From assembly GCA_963809545.1 (NCBI GenBank), contig CAWEKD010000007.1:186001-250000 (forward strand): a stretch of DNA of 64,000 bases, given 5' to 3'. Positions 1 through 8,315 of this stretch are shown piece by piece. Below the pieces are notes generated by a model, which made no database searches, was not told the DNA's origin, and saw only the letters and a program-made list of their open reading frames with translations. Source of the DNA: Natronosporangium sp035305625. Its GTDB lineage: Bacteria; Actinomycetota; Actinomycetes; Mycobacteriales; Micromonosporaceae. The position numbers and the translations under genes were made by a program. Position 1 is the first letter of the stretch, and every line of letters starts with the position of its first letter.

Positions 1-1186
1 CCGCCAACACCACCCCGGCGGCCCGCACCACCGCCGCCGTCTCGGTCCGCCGGCGGACCGCCCGGACGAACATCACCACCGCCAGGACCGCGAACCCCAG
101 CAGCCCGAGGCCGCGTGCGGCCGTGATCGCGGCCGGCTCCAGTGTGGACAGCCCCACCGCCCGCAACAGGTAGCCGGCGGTCATGCCGACCGCGGACGGA
201 AGCGAACTCCACTGCACCAGCGCCCCGGTGCCGGACAGGGCGGCCACCCACCCCGGCCCCAGCCCCGTGACCAGGTGCGCCCCCAGCACCGCCCCCACCA
301 GCCCGGCCCCCCAGCCGAGCACCGCCCCCCAGCCCCGGCGGGCGGCCAGCAGCAGCCCGAACGGTGCCGCCACCACCGCGGTCACCTTGACCGCCACCGC
401 CAACCCGAGGAGCACCCCCGCCCCCACCAGCGCCCGGATGGGCCAGCCGGCGGGCGGGACCGCGGCCAGCGCGAGCCCGGCCACCAGCAGGCCGGCGATC
501 AGCGCGTCATGGTGCCCACCGGCTATCGCGTGCACCGCCACCAGCGGCGTCACCACCCCCAGCCCGAGCGCACCGGTCTCCGGCACACCGCACCCGCGGG
601 CCAGTCGGGGCAGCCCGACGACCACCAACCCCACCCCGACCACCGCCATCAGCCGGAGCCCCGCCAAGGCCACCAGCAGGGTGGCCCCCTCACCGGAGGC
701 GACCAGCCGGGCGACGGCCACCGCGGCCGCGGAGACGACCAGCCCCACCGGGCCGTACGGGGCGGTGGCGTCCTGCCACAGCGCCGGCACCTGCGCCAGC
801 CACGGGCACCCCCCGCTGGCCGGGCCGGTGGTGTACGGGTCGTGCCCGTCCAGCCACACCGCCCCCTGACAGGCGTAGGCGTACAGGTCACGGCTGCCCA
901 GCGGGGCGGCCAGCAGCACCGGGAGCAACCACACCAGCCCGGTGGTCAGCAACCACCGGCGAGACGGGCGCGGCGCCCCGGTGACCAGCCGCCACCACAC
1001 CCCGCTCAGCACCGCCAGCCCCACCAGGGCCGCCACCAATCCGACCCGGAACCCGGCGTCGGTGCCCCACAGCGCCTCCGACCGTCCCGCGGGGGCCGGG
1101 CCCGGGGTGGCGCCGGCCAGCCAACTGCCGCTGGCCACCAGCACCGATCCCGCCAGCCCCCACCAGCGCAGCCGCCGGAGCGTCAC
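1..1186 (-). CDS. GT-C polyprenol-phosphomannose-dependent mannosyltransferase, MptA/MptB-like (3' end outside window)
   Basis: Reading the minus strand from GTG at 1186 gives an uninterrupted, very hydrophobic frame that runs off the left edge (about 395 codons). It starts VTLRRLRWWGLAGSVLVASG and alternates membrane helices with short loops. The first large loop has SRDLYAYACQGAVWLDGHDP, like the D-x-Y-x-Y-x-x-Q-G motif of the membrane mannosyltransferases that build lipomannan and lipoglycan cores from polyprenyl-phosphomannose. A second loop, AIAGGHHDALIAG, matches the H-N/H-D motif of the same group. The GTG overlaps the TGA of the PAP2 gene (GTGA, 1183-1186), so the two form an operon and this start is well supported. 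The family is inferred from motifs; substrate and linkage are not established. Confidence 0.75.
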   Translation of the reverse strand, partial: MTLRRLRWWGLAGSVLVASGSWLAGATPGPAPAGRSEALWGTDAGFRVGLVAALVGLAVLSGVWWRLVTGAPRPSRRWLLTTGLVWLLPVLLAAPLGSRDLYAYACQGAVWLDGHDPYTTGPASGGCPWLAQVPALWQDATAPYGPVGLVVSAAAVAVARLVASGEGATLLVALAGLRLMAVVGVGLVVVGLPRLARGCGVPETGALGLGVVTPLVAVHAIAGGHHDALIAGLLVAGLALAAVPPAGWPIRALVGAGVLLGLAVAVKVTAVVAAPFGLLLAARRGWGAVLGWGAGLVGAVLGAHLVTGLGPGWVAALSGTGALVQWSSLPSAVGMTAGYLLRAVGLSTLEPAAITAARGLGLLGFAVLAVVMFVRAVRRRTETAAVVRAAGVVLA

Positions 1187-2364
1187 GACCCCGCCGGCCC
1201 TGATCCTGATCCCGCCACCGGGTCGGCCGGCGAATCCGCAGACGACGCGGCCGGCGGCTCCGGTGTGGTCGGCACGTCGGGGGAGGGTGGGGCCGGTGGG
1301 TCGGACACGGTCGCCGCGTCGGAGGACGGGGTGGCCGACGGGTCCGGCACGGGCCGCACGCGGGGGGCCGGCACCCGGTCGCCCTCCGGGGTGGCGGCGC
1401 GGGCCCGCGCGGCCTGCCAGCGCCGCCAGCCCCGCTCCGCCAGCCCGACGAGCAGGAAGGTCGCACCGACATAGGCCCAGCCCGCCAGCACGTCGATCAT
1501 GTAGTGCTCCCCGCAGTAGACCAGGGTGAAGGTCATCGCCAGCGGGTAGGACAGCAGCAGCGGCCACCACCGCCACCGCACCGACGGCAGGAAGAACACC
1601 ACCACCAGCAGCGCCCAGGCGGTGTGAAGCGACGGCATCGCCGCCACCGGGTTGGACGCCAGCTGCCCGGCGTTGAGGGCGTTGAACGCGCCGTGCAGCC
1701 CGAGTTCCGCCCAGCCGCGCGTGGAGATCCGGGCCACCTCCGGCAGGTAGCCGTGCTCGTACGCCCACCAGGGCGGCGCGGCCGGATAGGCGAAGTAGGT
1801 GGCCAGCCCGGCCGCGCACAGGAACAGGAACCGGCGCATGAACGCCGCCCACCGGGCCCGGTTCCGCAGCCAGAGCACCAGCGCCACCCCGATGGCCAGG
1901 ACGAAGTGGGAGAAGTAGACCCAGCTGGCCAGCATGTCGTACCAGAGCACCCGGTCGGGGTGGTAGAGGTGCTCCTGCAGCCACACCGTGGGTACCTGGC
2001 CGCCGGTGAGCCAGCCGAACATCCACTCGTCGGCGGCGATCAGTTCGGTGACGTGCGGCTCGGCGGTCTTGGCGAACCCGCGGGAAAGGTTGTAGCCGAC
2101 CAGCAGCAGCACCACCGGTACCCAGTCCCGAACAAACCGCAGGTGCGCCCGCCACGGCTCGTGACTACGCCAGGCGATGGCCGCCGTCCATAGCCAGCCG
2201 AACAGGTACACCGGCTCGGTGGGCAGACCGATCGTGAACCAACAGGCGACGAACGCCGTGCCCCAGATGGTCAAGCCGATCACCCGGCGACGGGCGCGGG
2301 GCGGCGACTGGCCGCCCGGGGACGCCCCGTCGGGGTGGTGCGGAAGAGTACGGGTGGAGGACAC
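1183..2364 (-). CDS. PAP2 superfamily membrane phosphatase / Aur1-like phosphotransferase
   Basis: 393 residues. Several membrane helices fill roughly residues 25-310. The PAP2 signature is present as AMPSLHTAWALLVVVFF (about 235-250) and YCGEHYMIDVLAGW (about 283-296), which supply the catalytic His residues of motifs C2 and C3. The spacing resembles the inositol-phosphorylceramide-synthase (Aur1)-like branch rather than soluble acid phosphatases. The last ~80 residues are a Pro/Ser/Ala/Asp-rich disordered tail. It is the first gene of a two-gene leftward operon with the mannosyltransferase. Together they suggest work on a polyprenyl or phosphatidylinositol lipoglycan at the membrane. That role is an inference. 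Confidence 0.8.
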   Translation of the reverse strand: MSSTRTLPHHPDGASPGGQSPPRARRRVIGLTIWGTAFVACWFTIGLPTEPVYLFGWLWTAAIAWRSHEPWRAHLRFVRDWVPVVLLLVGYNLSRGFAKTAEPHVTELIAADEWMFGWLTGGQVPTVWLQEHLYHPDRVLWYDMLASWVYFSHFVLAIGVALVLWLRNRARWAAFMRRFLFLCAAGLATYFAYPAAPPWWAYEHGYLPEVARISTRGWAELGLHGAFNALNAGQLASNPVAAMPSLHTAWALLVVVFFLPSVRWRWWPLLLSYPLAMTFTLVYCGEHYMIDVLAGWAYVGATFLLVGLAERGWRRWQAARARAATPEGDRVPAPRVRPVPDPSATPSSDAATVSDPPAPPSPDVPTTPEPPAASSADSPADPVAGSGSGPAGS

Positions 2365-2448
2365 CCAGACAGCCTAATGACGCCCAGGTCCGGGCCCGCC
2401 TTGGCGCAACCCGTAGCTTCCCGGTGTCACTCCGCCTACGCTGAGGCT

Positions 2449-2841
2449 ATGGAGCAGCCGACGCTGACCGCCGGCCTGAGTGCCAAGGTCGAACTGACCG
2501 TGACCGACGCCGACACCGCCCAGACGATGGGCTCAGGGGACGTGCCGGTGCTGGGCACCCCCCGGGTACTCGCCCTGGCCGAAACCGCCACCGTCGCCGC
2601 CACCACCGGCCGACTGGTCTCAGGTACGACCACCGTGGGCACCCGGGTGGAGCTGGAGCACACCGCCGCGGTGCCGGTCGGCGCCACCGTGGTCGCCCAC
2701 GCCACCCTGGCCAAGGTGGATGGTCGGCGGTTGCTGTTCGAGGTGCGGGTGAGCACCGACGGGCAGACGGTCGCCGAAGGACGAGTGGAGCGGGCGCTGG
2801 TGGACCGGCAGCGGTTCGTCTCCCAGGCGTTCGGCACGTGA
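2449..2841 (+). CDS. Hotdog-fold thioesterase (FlK-like / DUF-type)
   Basis: 130 residues from ATG at 2449. An in-frame ATG at 2335 lies inside the 5' end of the divergent PAP2 gene, so the inner start is preferred. The sequence fits the small single-hotdog group containing fluoroacetyl-CoA thioesterase FlK: a helix segment VLALAETATVAA, then strands with VGTRVELEHTAAVPVG and LLFEVRVSTDG. Such proteins hydrolyse acyl-CoA thioesters. Its stop overlaps the GTG of the next gene, an MBL hydrolase, so the pair is probably cotranscribed. The physiological substrate cannot be read from the sequence. Confidence 0.75.
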   Translation: MEQPTLTAGLSAKVELTVTDADTAQTMGSGDVPVLGTPRVLALAETATVAATTGRLVSGTTTVGTRVELEHTAAVPVGATVVAHATLAKVDGRRLLFEVRVSTDGQTVAEGRVERALVDRQRFVSQAFGT

Positions 2842-3674
2842 CCAGGGCATCGTCGGTCGGCTTCACCGAAGTAGCCGACGGAGTGTACGTCCTGCGGTAT
2901 CCGGTGCTGGACGTGAACGTCACACTGGTCACCGGAGACGGCCACGCCCTGCTCGTGGACACCCTGTCCACCGACCGGCAGGCGCGCCAACTGGCCGAGG
3001 CCGCCCGCCGGATCACCAGGGCCCCGTGGACCATCGTCAACACCCACCACCACTTCGACCATTGCTTCGGCAACGCCACCCTGGTCTCCGACGGCCAGGA
3101 CATCTGGGCGGAGGAAGAGACGGTGGCGGTCCTGTCGCAGCAGGCGGAGACGGTGCGGCGGTACGCGTACGAGGCCTACGCCGAGTCGAATCCGGACTTC
3201 GCCACCGAGCTGGCCCAGGTGCGGGTGCTGCCCCCGGGGCGGGTGGTGCGGCACGAGGCGACCGTGACCGTAGGGGGGCTTCCGGTGATCCTGCGGCACC
3301 TCGGGCGTGGCCACACCGCCGGGGATCTGGTGGTGCAGGTGCCGGACGCGGACGTGGTGGTCGCCGGGGATCTGGTCGAACAGGGCGCGCCCCCTTCGTT
3401 CGAGGACGCGTATCCCCTGGAGTGGCCGGAGACGGTGGCCCGGTTGCGGTCGCTGCTCGGCCCCGACACGGTGGTGGTGCCCGGCCACGGCGCGGTGGTG
3501 GATCAGGAATTCGTGGCCCGACAGCACGCGGAGCTCACCGAGCTCGCCTGGTTGATCCGGGACGCTCACCGCGTCGGCGCCCCGGTCGAGACCGTGGTCG
3601 ACCGGGCCCCGTTCGACCGCCAGACCACGTTGACCGCGGCCCGGCGGGGGTACCGCCAGCTGGAGCAGGGGTGA
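2838..3674 (+). CDS. MBL-fold metallo-hydrolase
   Basis: 278 residues, start GTG 2838 overlapping the preceding TGA. It has the metallo-beta-lactamase metal-site motif NTHHHFDHCFGN (H-x-H-x-D-H, about residues 68-79), a third His in LGRGHTAGDLVVQ and a fourth in VVPGHGAVV. These bind a dinuclear zinc or iron centre. The overall layout resembles quinoprotein-relay or glyoxalase-II-like hydrolases acting on esters or thioesters. Translational coupling to a hotdog thioesterase suggests a linked detoxification or thioester-hydrolysis role (inference). A strong hairpin terminator follows at 3709-3741. Confidence 0.85.
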   Translation: MTRASSVGFTEVADGVYVLRYPVLDVNVTLVTGDGHALLVDTLSTDRQARQLAEAARRITRAPWTIVNTHHHFDHCFGNATLVSDGQDIWAEEETVAVLSQQAETVRRYAYEAYAESNPDFATELAQVRVLPPGRVVRHEATVTVGGLPVILRHLGRGHTAGDLVVQVPDADVVVAGDLVEQGAPPSFEDAYPLEWPETVARLRSLLGPDTVVVPGHGAVVDQEFVARQHAELTELAWLIRDAHRVGAPVETVVDRAPFDRQTTLTAARRGYRQLEQG

Positions 3675-3708
3675 CGCGCGACTACGGCTGACGCCGGTTG
3701 GCCGCCCA

Positions 3709-3741
3709 CCCTACCGGGTCGGCGCCACCGACCCGGTAGGG
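3709..3741. terminator. Bidirectional hairpin terminator between convergent genes
   Basis: A perfect 14-bp stem, CCCTACCGGGTCGG, pairs with 3728-3741 around a 5-nt loop. It sits between the MBL gene (ends 3674) and the oppositely oriented asparagine synthetase (ends 3748). There is no long T-run, as is usual in this GC range. Confidence 0.75.
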
Positions 3742-3747
3742 CGACCG

Positions 3748-5727
3748 TCAGGGGACCACGGAGCCGACCACCGGCTTGGTGAGCAGCGCCGACTGCGCCC
3801 GCTCGATGCCCGGGTCGAGCGAACGCTCCACAAAGATCGCGTACCAGATGCAGAACACCAGCACCGTCCACACCTTGCGGGAGTGGTCGGCCTCGCCGCG
3901 CTTGTGGGCCTCCAGCAGTCCCCGCACATAGCCCAGGTCCAGCAGCTCGTCCGCGCCCGAGGTGGACAGGATGTGGTGCGCCCAGTCGTACATCTCCCCG
4001 GCCAGCCACACCCGGGTGGGGGTGGGGAAGCCCAGCTTCTTCCGGTTGACGATCTCCGGTGGGACCACCCCTTCCAGCGCCCGCCGCAGCGCGAACTTGG
4101 TCTCGCTCGACCGCGGCGGCAGCTTCAACTCCACCGGGATGGTGGCCGCGACCTCGAACACCTCCTTGTCCAGGAACGGCACCCGCACCTCCAGCGAGTG
4201 GGCCATGGACATCCGGTCCGCCTTGACCAGGATGTCCCCCCGCAGCCAGGTGTAGAGGTCGACGTACTGCATCCGGGTCACCGGGTCCAGGTGCGGCACC
4301 TCGGCGTACACCGGGCCGGTCACGTCGGTGTAGCGCACCGACGGGTCGTACCGGCGCATCAGCCGCTGCTTCTCCTCCTCGGTGAACATCCGGGCGTTGC
4401 CGTAGTAGCGCTCCTCCAACGGGGTGGTGCCCCGCTCCAGGAAGCTCTTGCCCTTCACGCCCTCCGGGATGATCTTCGAGACCGCCCGGAGTCCCTTCTG
4501 CACCGGGTCGGGCAGCGACTGCACCGGCGCCAGCGACAGCGGCTCCCGGTAGATGGTGTATCCGCCGAAGAACTCGTCGGCGCCCTCCCCGGACAGCACC
4601 ACGGTCACGTGCTCGGAGGCCTTCTTGGCCACGAAGTACAGCGGCACCAGCGCCGGGTCGGCCACCGGATCGTCCAGATGCCAGACGATCTTCGGCAGGG
4701 CGTCCATCATGTCCTTCGGGCCGATCTTGGTGGGGATGGTGGTGACCCCCAGGTACCGGGCCGACTGCTGCGCCACGTCGATTTCGGAGTAACCGGGCAC
4801 GTCATAGCCGACCGTGAACGTCAGGATGTTCGGGTGGAACTCGCGGGCGAGCGCCACCACCGCGGTGGAGTCGATGCCGCTGGACAGGAACGCCCCCACC
4901 GGTACGTCCGCCCGCATGTGCATCCGCACACTCTCGCGCAGGGTCTCGCGGATCCGGTCGTACAGCGCCTGCGGGTTGTCCACCTTCATCGGGCGGAACT
5001 GCGGCTGGTACCACCGGCGCACCTCCACCCGCCCGCCCGGTTCCCAGCTCAGGCACTCCCCCGAGCCGATCCGCTCGATCCCCCGGTGCAGGGTGCGCGG
5101 CTCCGGCACGTACTGCAGGGTGAGGTAGTGGGAGAGGCTGGCGGCGTCCAACCCGGCCCGGGTGGCGTGGCCGTCCATGCCGCGCATGGCCGCGTCCCAG
5201 AACGGCAGCAGCGCCTTCTTCTCCGAGGCCAGGTACAGCCCGTCGGTGGTCTGCAGGTAGTAGAGCGGCTTGATCCCGTACGGGTCCCGGGCGCCGAACG
5301 CGCGCCGCTGCACCCGGTCCCAAATCACGAATGCGAACATGCCTCGCAATCGGTGGATCGCCCGCTCGCCGAGGTAGTGGTAGGCGGCCACGATCACCTC
5401 GCCGTCCCCGGCGGTGGCGAACGTGGCGCCGTACTCGCGGATCAGCTCCTCCCGCAGCTCCACATAGTTGTAGATCTCACCGTTGAAGGTGAGCAGATAC
5501 CGCCCGTCGGCGTACGACAACGGCTCCTTGCTGCTGGCCACATCGATGATCGCGAGCCGTTTGTGCGCAAACACCGCGTCGGTGCCGACCCCGCCCGGAC
5601 CGGGAACTACCTCCACACCGGTGTCGTCCGGTCCCCGATGGTGGAGAGTTTCCAGCGCGGCGGCGATCTGGTCCCGCTGGGCCGCGGCGTTGCTGGTGGA
5701 GCTGAAGTACGCGAGCAGTCCGCACAT
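3748..5727 (-). CDS. asnB: Asparagine synthetase, glutamine-hydrolysing
   Basis: 659 residues. The start is ATG 5727, giving MTTMCGLLAYFSS; after cleavage the Cys of MCGLL becomes the N-terminal nucleophile of the class-II amidotransferase domain (about 1-230). The C-terminal synthetase domain carries the ATP-pyrophosphatase loop SSGIDSTAVVALA and the conserved VVLSGEGADEFFGGY. The enzyme transfers glutamine ammonia to an acid, normally aspartate to asparagine. A longer in-frame start at 5796 would hide the catalytic Cys and overlap the divergent aminopeptidase gene, so I rejected it. It is a single-gene unit ending at the shared hairpin at 3709. Confidence 0.93.
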   Translation of the reverse strand: MCGLLAYFSSTSNAAAQRDQIAAALETLHHRGPDDTGVEVVPGPGGVGTDAVFAHKRLAIIDVASSKEPLSYADGRYLLTFNGEIYNYVELREELIREYGATFATAGDGEVIVAAYHYLGERAIHRLRGMFAFVIWDRVQRRAFGARDPYGIKPLYYLQTTDGLYLASEKKALLPFWDAAMRGMDGHATRAGLDAASLSHYLTLQYVPEPRTLHRGIERIGSGECLSWEPGGRVEVRRWYQPQFRPMKVDNPQALYDRIRETLRESVRMHMRADVPVGAFLSSGIDSTAVVALAREFHPNILTFTVGYDVPGYSEIDVAQQSARYLGVTTIPTKIGPKDMMDALPKIVWHLDDPVADPALVPLYFVAKKASEHVTVVLSGEGADEFFGGYTIYREPLSLAPVQSLPDPVQKGLRAVSKIIPEGVKGKSFLERGTTPLEERYYGNARMFTEEEKQRLMRRYDPSVRYTDVTGPVYAEVPHLDPVTRMQYVDLYTWLRGDILVKADRMSMAHSLEVRVPFLDKEVFEVAATIPVELKLPPRSSETKFALRRALEGVVPPEIVNRKKLGFPTPTRVWLAGEMYDWAHHILSTSGADELLDLGYVRGLLEAHKRGEADHSRKVWTVLVFCIWYAIFVERSLDPGIERAQSALLTKPVVGSVVP

Positions 5728-5757
5728 GGTGGTCATCTTCCCACGACTGAACCGCGC

Positions 5758-5763
5758 TAGGGT
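5758..5763 (+). promoter_or_regulatory. TAGGGT -10 box upstream of the aminopeptidase gene
   Basis: TAGGGT is a common actinobacterial -10 sequence. Here it would place the start of transcription near 5770, giving a ~25-nt leader containing AGGAGG (5784-5789) before ATG 5795. Confidence 0.4.
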
Positions 5764-5794
5764 CGAGACGTCGACAGTTCGGCAGGAGGCAGGC

Positions 5795-7288
5795 ATGAGT
5801 GAGCGCAGCCCCGATCAGGCAGTGTCCGGCGACAACCAGGAGGTAGCCGGCCAGCAGAGCCACGACCCCACCTTCCCACCCCGGCTGCTGGAGTTCATGC
5901 GCACCGGATGGCGGGACACGGAGCTGGCGGTCACCCGCCGGCCGGAGGCCGACCGGTACGCCGCCCGCCGGGCCGCGGTGGCCGCCGCGTTCCCCGGGGA
6001 GACCCTGGTGATCCCCACCGGCCAGGAGAAGGTGCGCGCCAACGACACCAACTACCGGTTCCGCCCCGGGAGCGACTTCTACTGGCTGACCGGCGAGCAC
6101 GACCCCGACAGCGTGTTGATCATCCGCCCGACCGCGGAGGGGCACGCCGCCACCCTGTACGTGCGGCCCCGCTCCCCCCGGGACAGCGACGAGTTCTTCC
6201 GGGACCGGCAGTACGGCGAGCTGTGGATCGGCCGCCGGCACACCCTGGCGGAGAAAGCCGCCGAACTGGGGATCGAGACCGCCCCGTACTCCGAGCTGCC
6301 GCGGGCGCTGGCCGACTGCGCCCCGGGCCGCACCCGGGTGCTGCGGGGGCTGGACCCGACCGTGGACGCCGCCGTCCGGCCGTACGACCCGGAGGACGCG
6401 GGGGCCCGGGACCGGGAGCTGGCCTGGACCATCTCTGAGCTGAAGCTGGTCAAGGACGACTGGGAGATCGCGCAACTGCAGGCGGCGATCGACGCCACCG
6501 TGCGTGGGTTCGAGGACTGCGCCCGGGTGCTGCCGGCGGACCGGCCGGTGTCGGAGCGGCTGATCGAGGGGGTGTTCGGGCTGCGGGCCCGGCACGACGG
6601 CAACGACGTCGGCTACTCCTCGATCGTCGGCTCAGGCGCCAACGCCACCATCCTGCACTGGATCCGCAACGACGGGATGATCCGCCCCGGTGACCTGCTG
6701 CTGGCCGACATGGGGGTGGAGGGGCACCACCTCTACACCGCCGACGTCACCCGCACCCTGCCGGTCAGCGGCCAGTTCAGCCCGATCCAGCGGCAGGTGT
6801 ACGAGATCGTGTACGCCGCTCAGCAGGCCGGGATGGCGGCGGTCAAGCCGGGGCTGTCGTGGGAGGAGCTGGCGCTGACCATCGACCGGGTGCTGGTCGA
6901 AGGGCTGGCCGAGCTGGGGGTGCTGCCCGGCTCGGTGGAGGAGGCGCTGGACCGCCAGTCCACGATCTACCGGCGGTGGACGCTGCACTCGTTCGGCCAC
7001 ATGCTCGGCATCGACGTGCACGACTGCGCCAATGCGCGCGCCGAGCACTACCGCAAGGGCAACATCGGCGAAGGGTACGTGTTCACGATCGAACCGGGGC
7101 TGTACTTCCAGCCCGAGGACGAGCTGGTGCCGGAGGAGCTGCGCGGGATCGGCATCCGGATCGAGGACGACGTGCTGTGCACCGCCGCCGGGGCGGTCAA
7201 CCTGTCGGCCGGGCTGCCCAGCCAGGCCGACGAGGTGGAGCGGTGGCTGGCGGAGCAGCGGGCCGCGGGGCCGCGCCTGCCCGGCTGA
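5795..7288 (+). CDS. pepP: Xaa-Pro aminopeptidase (M24B metallopeptidase)
   Basis: 497 residues from ATG 5795 with AGGAGG five bases upstream. The N-terminal creatinase-like domain (about 40-220) includes NDTNYRFRPGSDFYWLTGEH. The C-terminal pita-bread domain has all five expected metal ligands: Asp in LLLADMGVEG, Asp in LYTADVTRTLP, His in HSFGHMLGIDVHD, Glu in VFTIEPGLYFQ, and Glu in GIRIEDDVL. It removes N-terminal residues that precede proline, in the cytosol, using two Mn ions. A 12-bp hairpin follows at 7305. Confidence 0.92.
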   Translation: MSERSPDQAVSGDNQEVAGQQSHDPTFPPRLLEFMRTGWRDTELAVTRRPEADRYAARRAAVAAAFPGETLVIPTGQEKVRANDTNYRFRPGSDFYWLTGEHDPDSVLIIRPTAEGHAATLYVRPRSPRDSDEFFRDRQYGELWIGRRHTLAEKAAELGIETAPYSELPRALADCAPGRTRVLRGLDPTVDAAVRPYDPEDAGARDRELAWTISELKLVKDDWEIAQLQAAIDATVRGFEDCARVLPADRPVSERLIEGVFGLRARHDGNDVGYSSIVGSGANATILHWIRNDGMIRPGDLLLADMGVEGHHLYTADVTRTLPVSGQFSPIQRQVYEIVYAAQQAGMAAVKPGLSWEELALTIDRVLVEGLAELGVLPGSVEEALDRQSTIYRRWTLHSFGHMLGIDVHDCANARAEHYRKGNIGEGYVFTIEPGLYFQPEDELVPEELRGIGIRIEDDVLCTAAGAVNLSAGLPSQADEVERWLAEQRAAGPRLPG

Positions 7289-7304
7289 GCCGCTGAGCCT
7301 GGCT

Positions 7305-7342
7305 GTGCTGCGCCTAGGCCGTACCGTGCTTAGGCGCAGCAC
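7305..7342 (+). terminator. Hairpin terminator after the aminopeptidase gene
   Basis: GTGCTGCGCCTA (7305-7316) pairs perfectly with 7331-7342 across a 14-nt loop, 17 nt after the pepP stop. There is no T-run. Confidence 0.6.
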
Positions 7343-8134
7343 CTCCGCGGGGCTGCCACCAGCCAGCTGGCTGCCTCCACCTCCCCAGCTGGCCTCCACC
7401 TCCGGTTGGCTGACCTCTACCTCCCGGGGATACCCTCTCCTCTCTGATGCCTCTCCTCCCCGGATGATGGGGGTGCTCAGTCACTATGGAGCTGCTCCAC
7501 TTGTGCTAGCGGTCCGCTCCACCACTTGTGGGCACTCATCCCACCTGTTTGGCGCTCGCCCTCACTTGGGTGCCCAGGGGCAGATCTTACGCCCGGAAAT
7601 GCCGGATATTTCAGGGCGGAAGATCACTCCCTAGCCACCCACGTCGGGGAAACACTCGGCCCCTACACGCACTCTGTCTCCCCATATGCCTGCTTTCCCC
7701 ACGTGCCTGTCTCCACATGCCCCGCCTCCCACATGCACCGCCTTCCGCACGCTCCATCTCCACATGCTCCCGGTCTATGCATGAGCAACTATCAGTTGGC
7801 CGAACATGTCGATGGCCGTTACTCGCCGACCGTTGCCGATAGCACAGATGGAGCAGCTCCAAAGGCGGGTGATCGTCACCGCCGCCGGCGCCCACACCGA
7901 GGCCGGGCTGAACCCCGTACAGGACCAGCGGTGGCCGGTGGTGCAAAGCGGCCCCTGCCGGTTGTGGAACACCATCGAACACACGCCATGCAGCAGTGGC
8001 ACCAGCTGGGCCGCCCCGGGCGTGACCGGTTGGGGATCACCGCCCTAGGCCGGGAATTGGGCCAATATGTGCGGTTGGACGACCCCGACGGTCCCTACGC
8101 CTGGCCGCTGACCAGATAGACCGATATAGGGGTT
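7343..8134. other. 792-nt non-coding or degraded stretch
   Basis: No open frame shows the codon bias of the neighbours, and base composition is less GC-rich than flanking genes. 7670-7780 repeats short C-rich units of the form CTCCACATGC / CCCACATGC. From 7806 two frames (80 and ~110 aa) overlap. The second ends GRELGQYVRLDDPDGPYAWP before a stop at 8119 and looks like the remnant of a small actinobacterial protein, but no family can be named. It marks the left edge of the accessory region. Confidence 0.4.
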
Positions 8135-8176
8135 CAGGTGGCCGCCGTACGTATCGATGCGTACGCCGGCCACCTG
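8135..8176 (+). terminator. Strong hairpin between degraded region and HTH gene
   Basis: CAGGTGGCCGCCGTACG (8135-8151) pairs with 8160-8176 at 16 of 17 positions around an 8-nt loop that itself contains ATCGAT. No T-run follows. It could be a terminator of the degraded gene to its left or an operator or attenuator ahead of the HTH gene. Confidence 0.5.
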
Positions 8177-8315
8177 TTAGGCCACTGCAACGGACATGGT
8201 GTGTGATAAAGGACAGATGCGGTTAAAGTTTCGGTAGTGGTGGTGCCTGGTGGGGGCAAGACACCGGGTCACCACCACCGCCCCCGCCACCCCCTGCTTG
8301 CCCCAGGGAGACCCG

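Noticed and set aside
275..1474. 399-aa plus-strand ORF rich in Arg, Gln, His and Pro
   Set aside because: Antisense shadow of the mannosyltransferase and PAP2 genes; composition is typical of a wrong frame in GC-rich DNA.
7526..8119. 197-aa ORF in the 7.5-8.1 kb gap
   Set aside because: First half is His/Pro/Cys-rich repeat translation with no ribosome site; only the last ~45 residues look protein-like, too little for a gene call.
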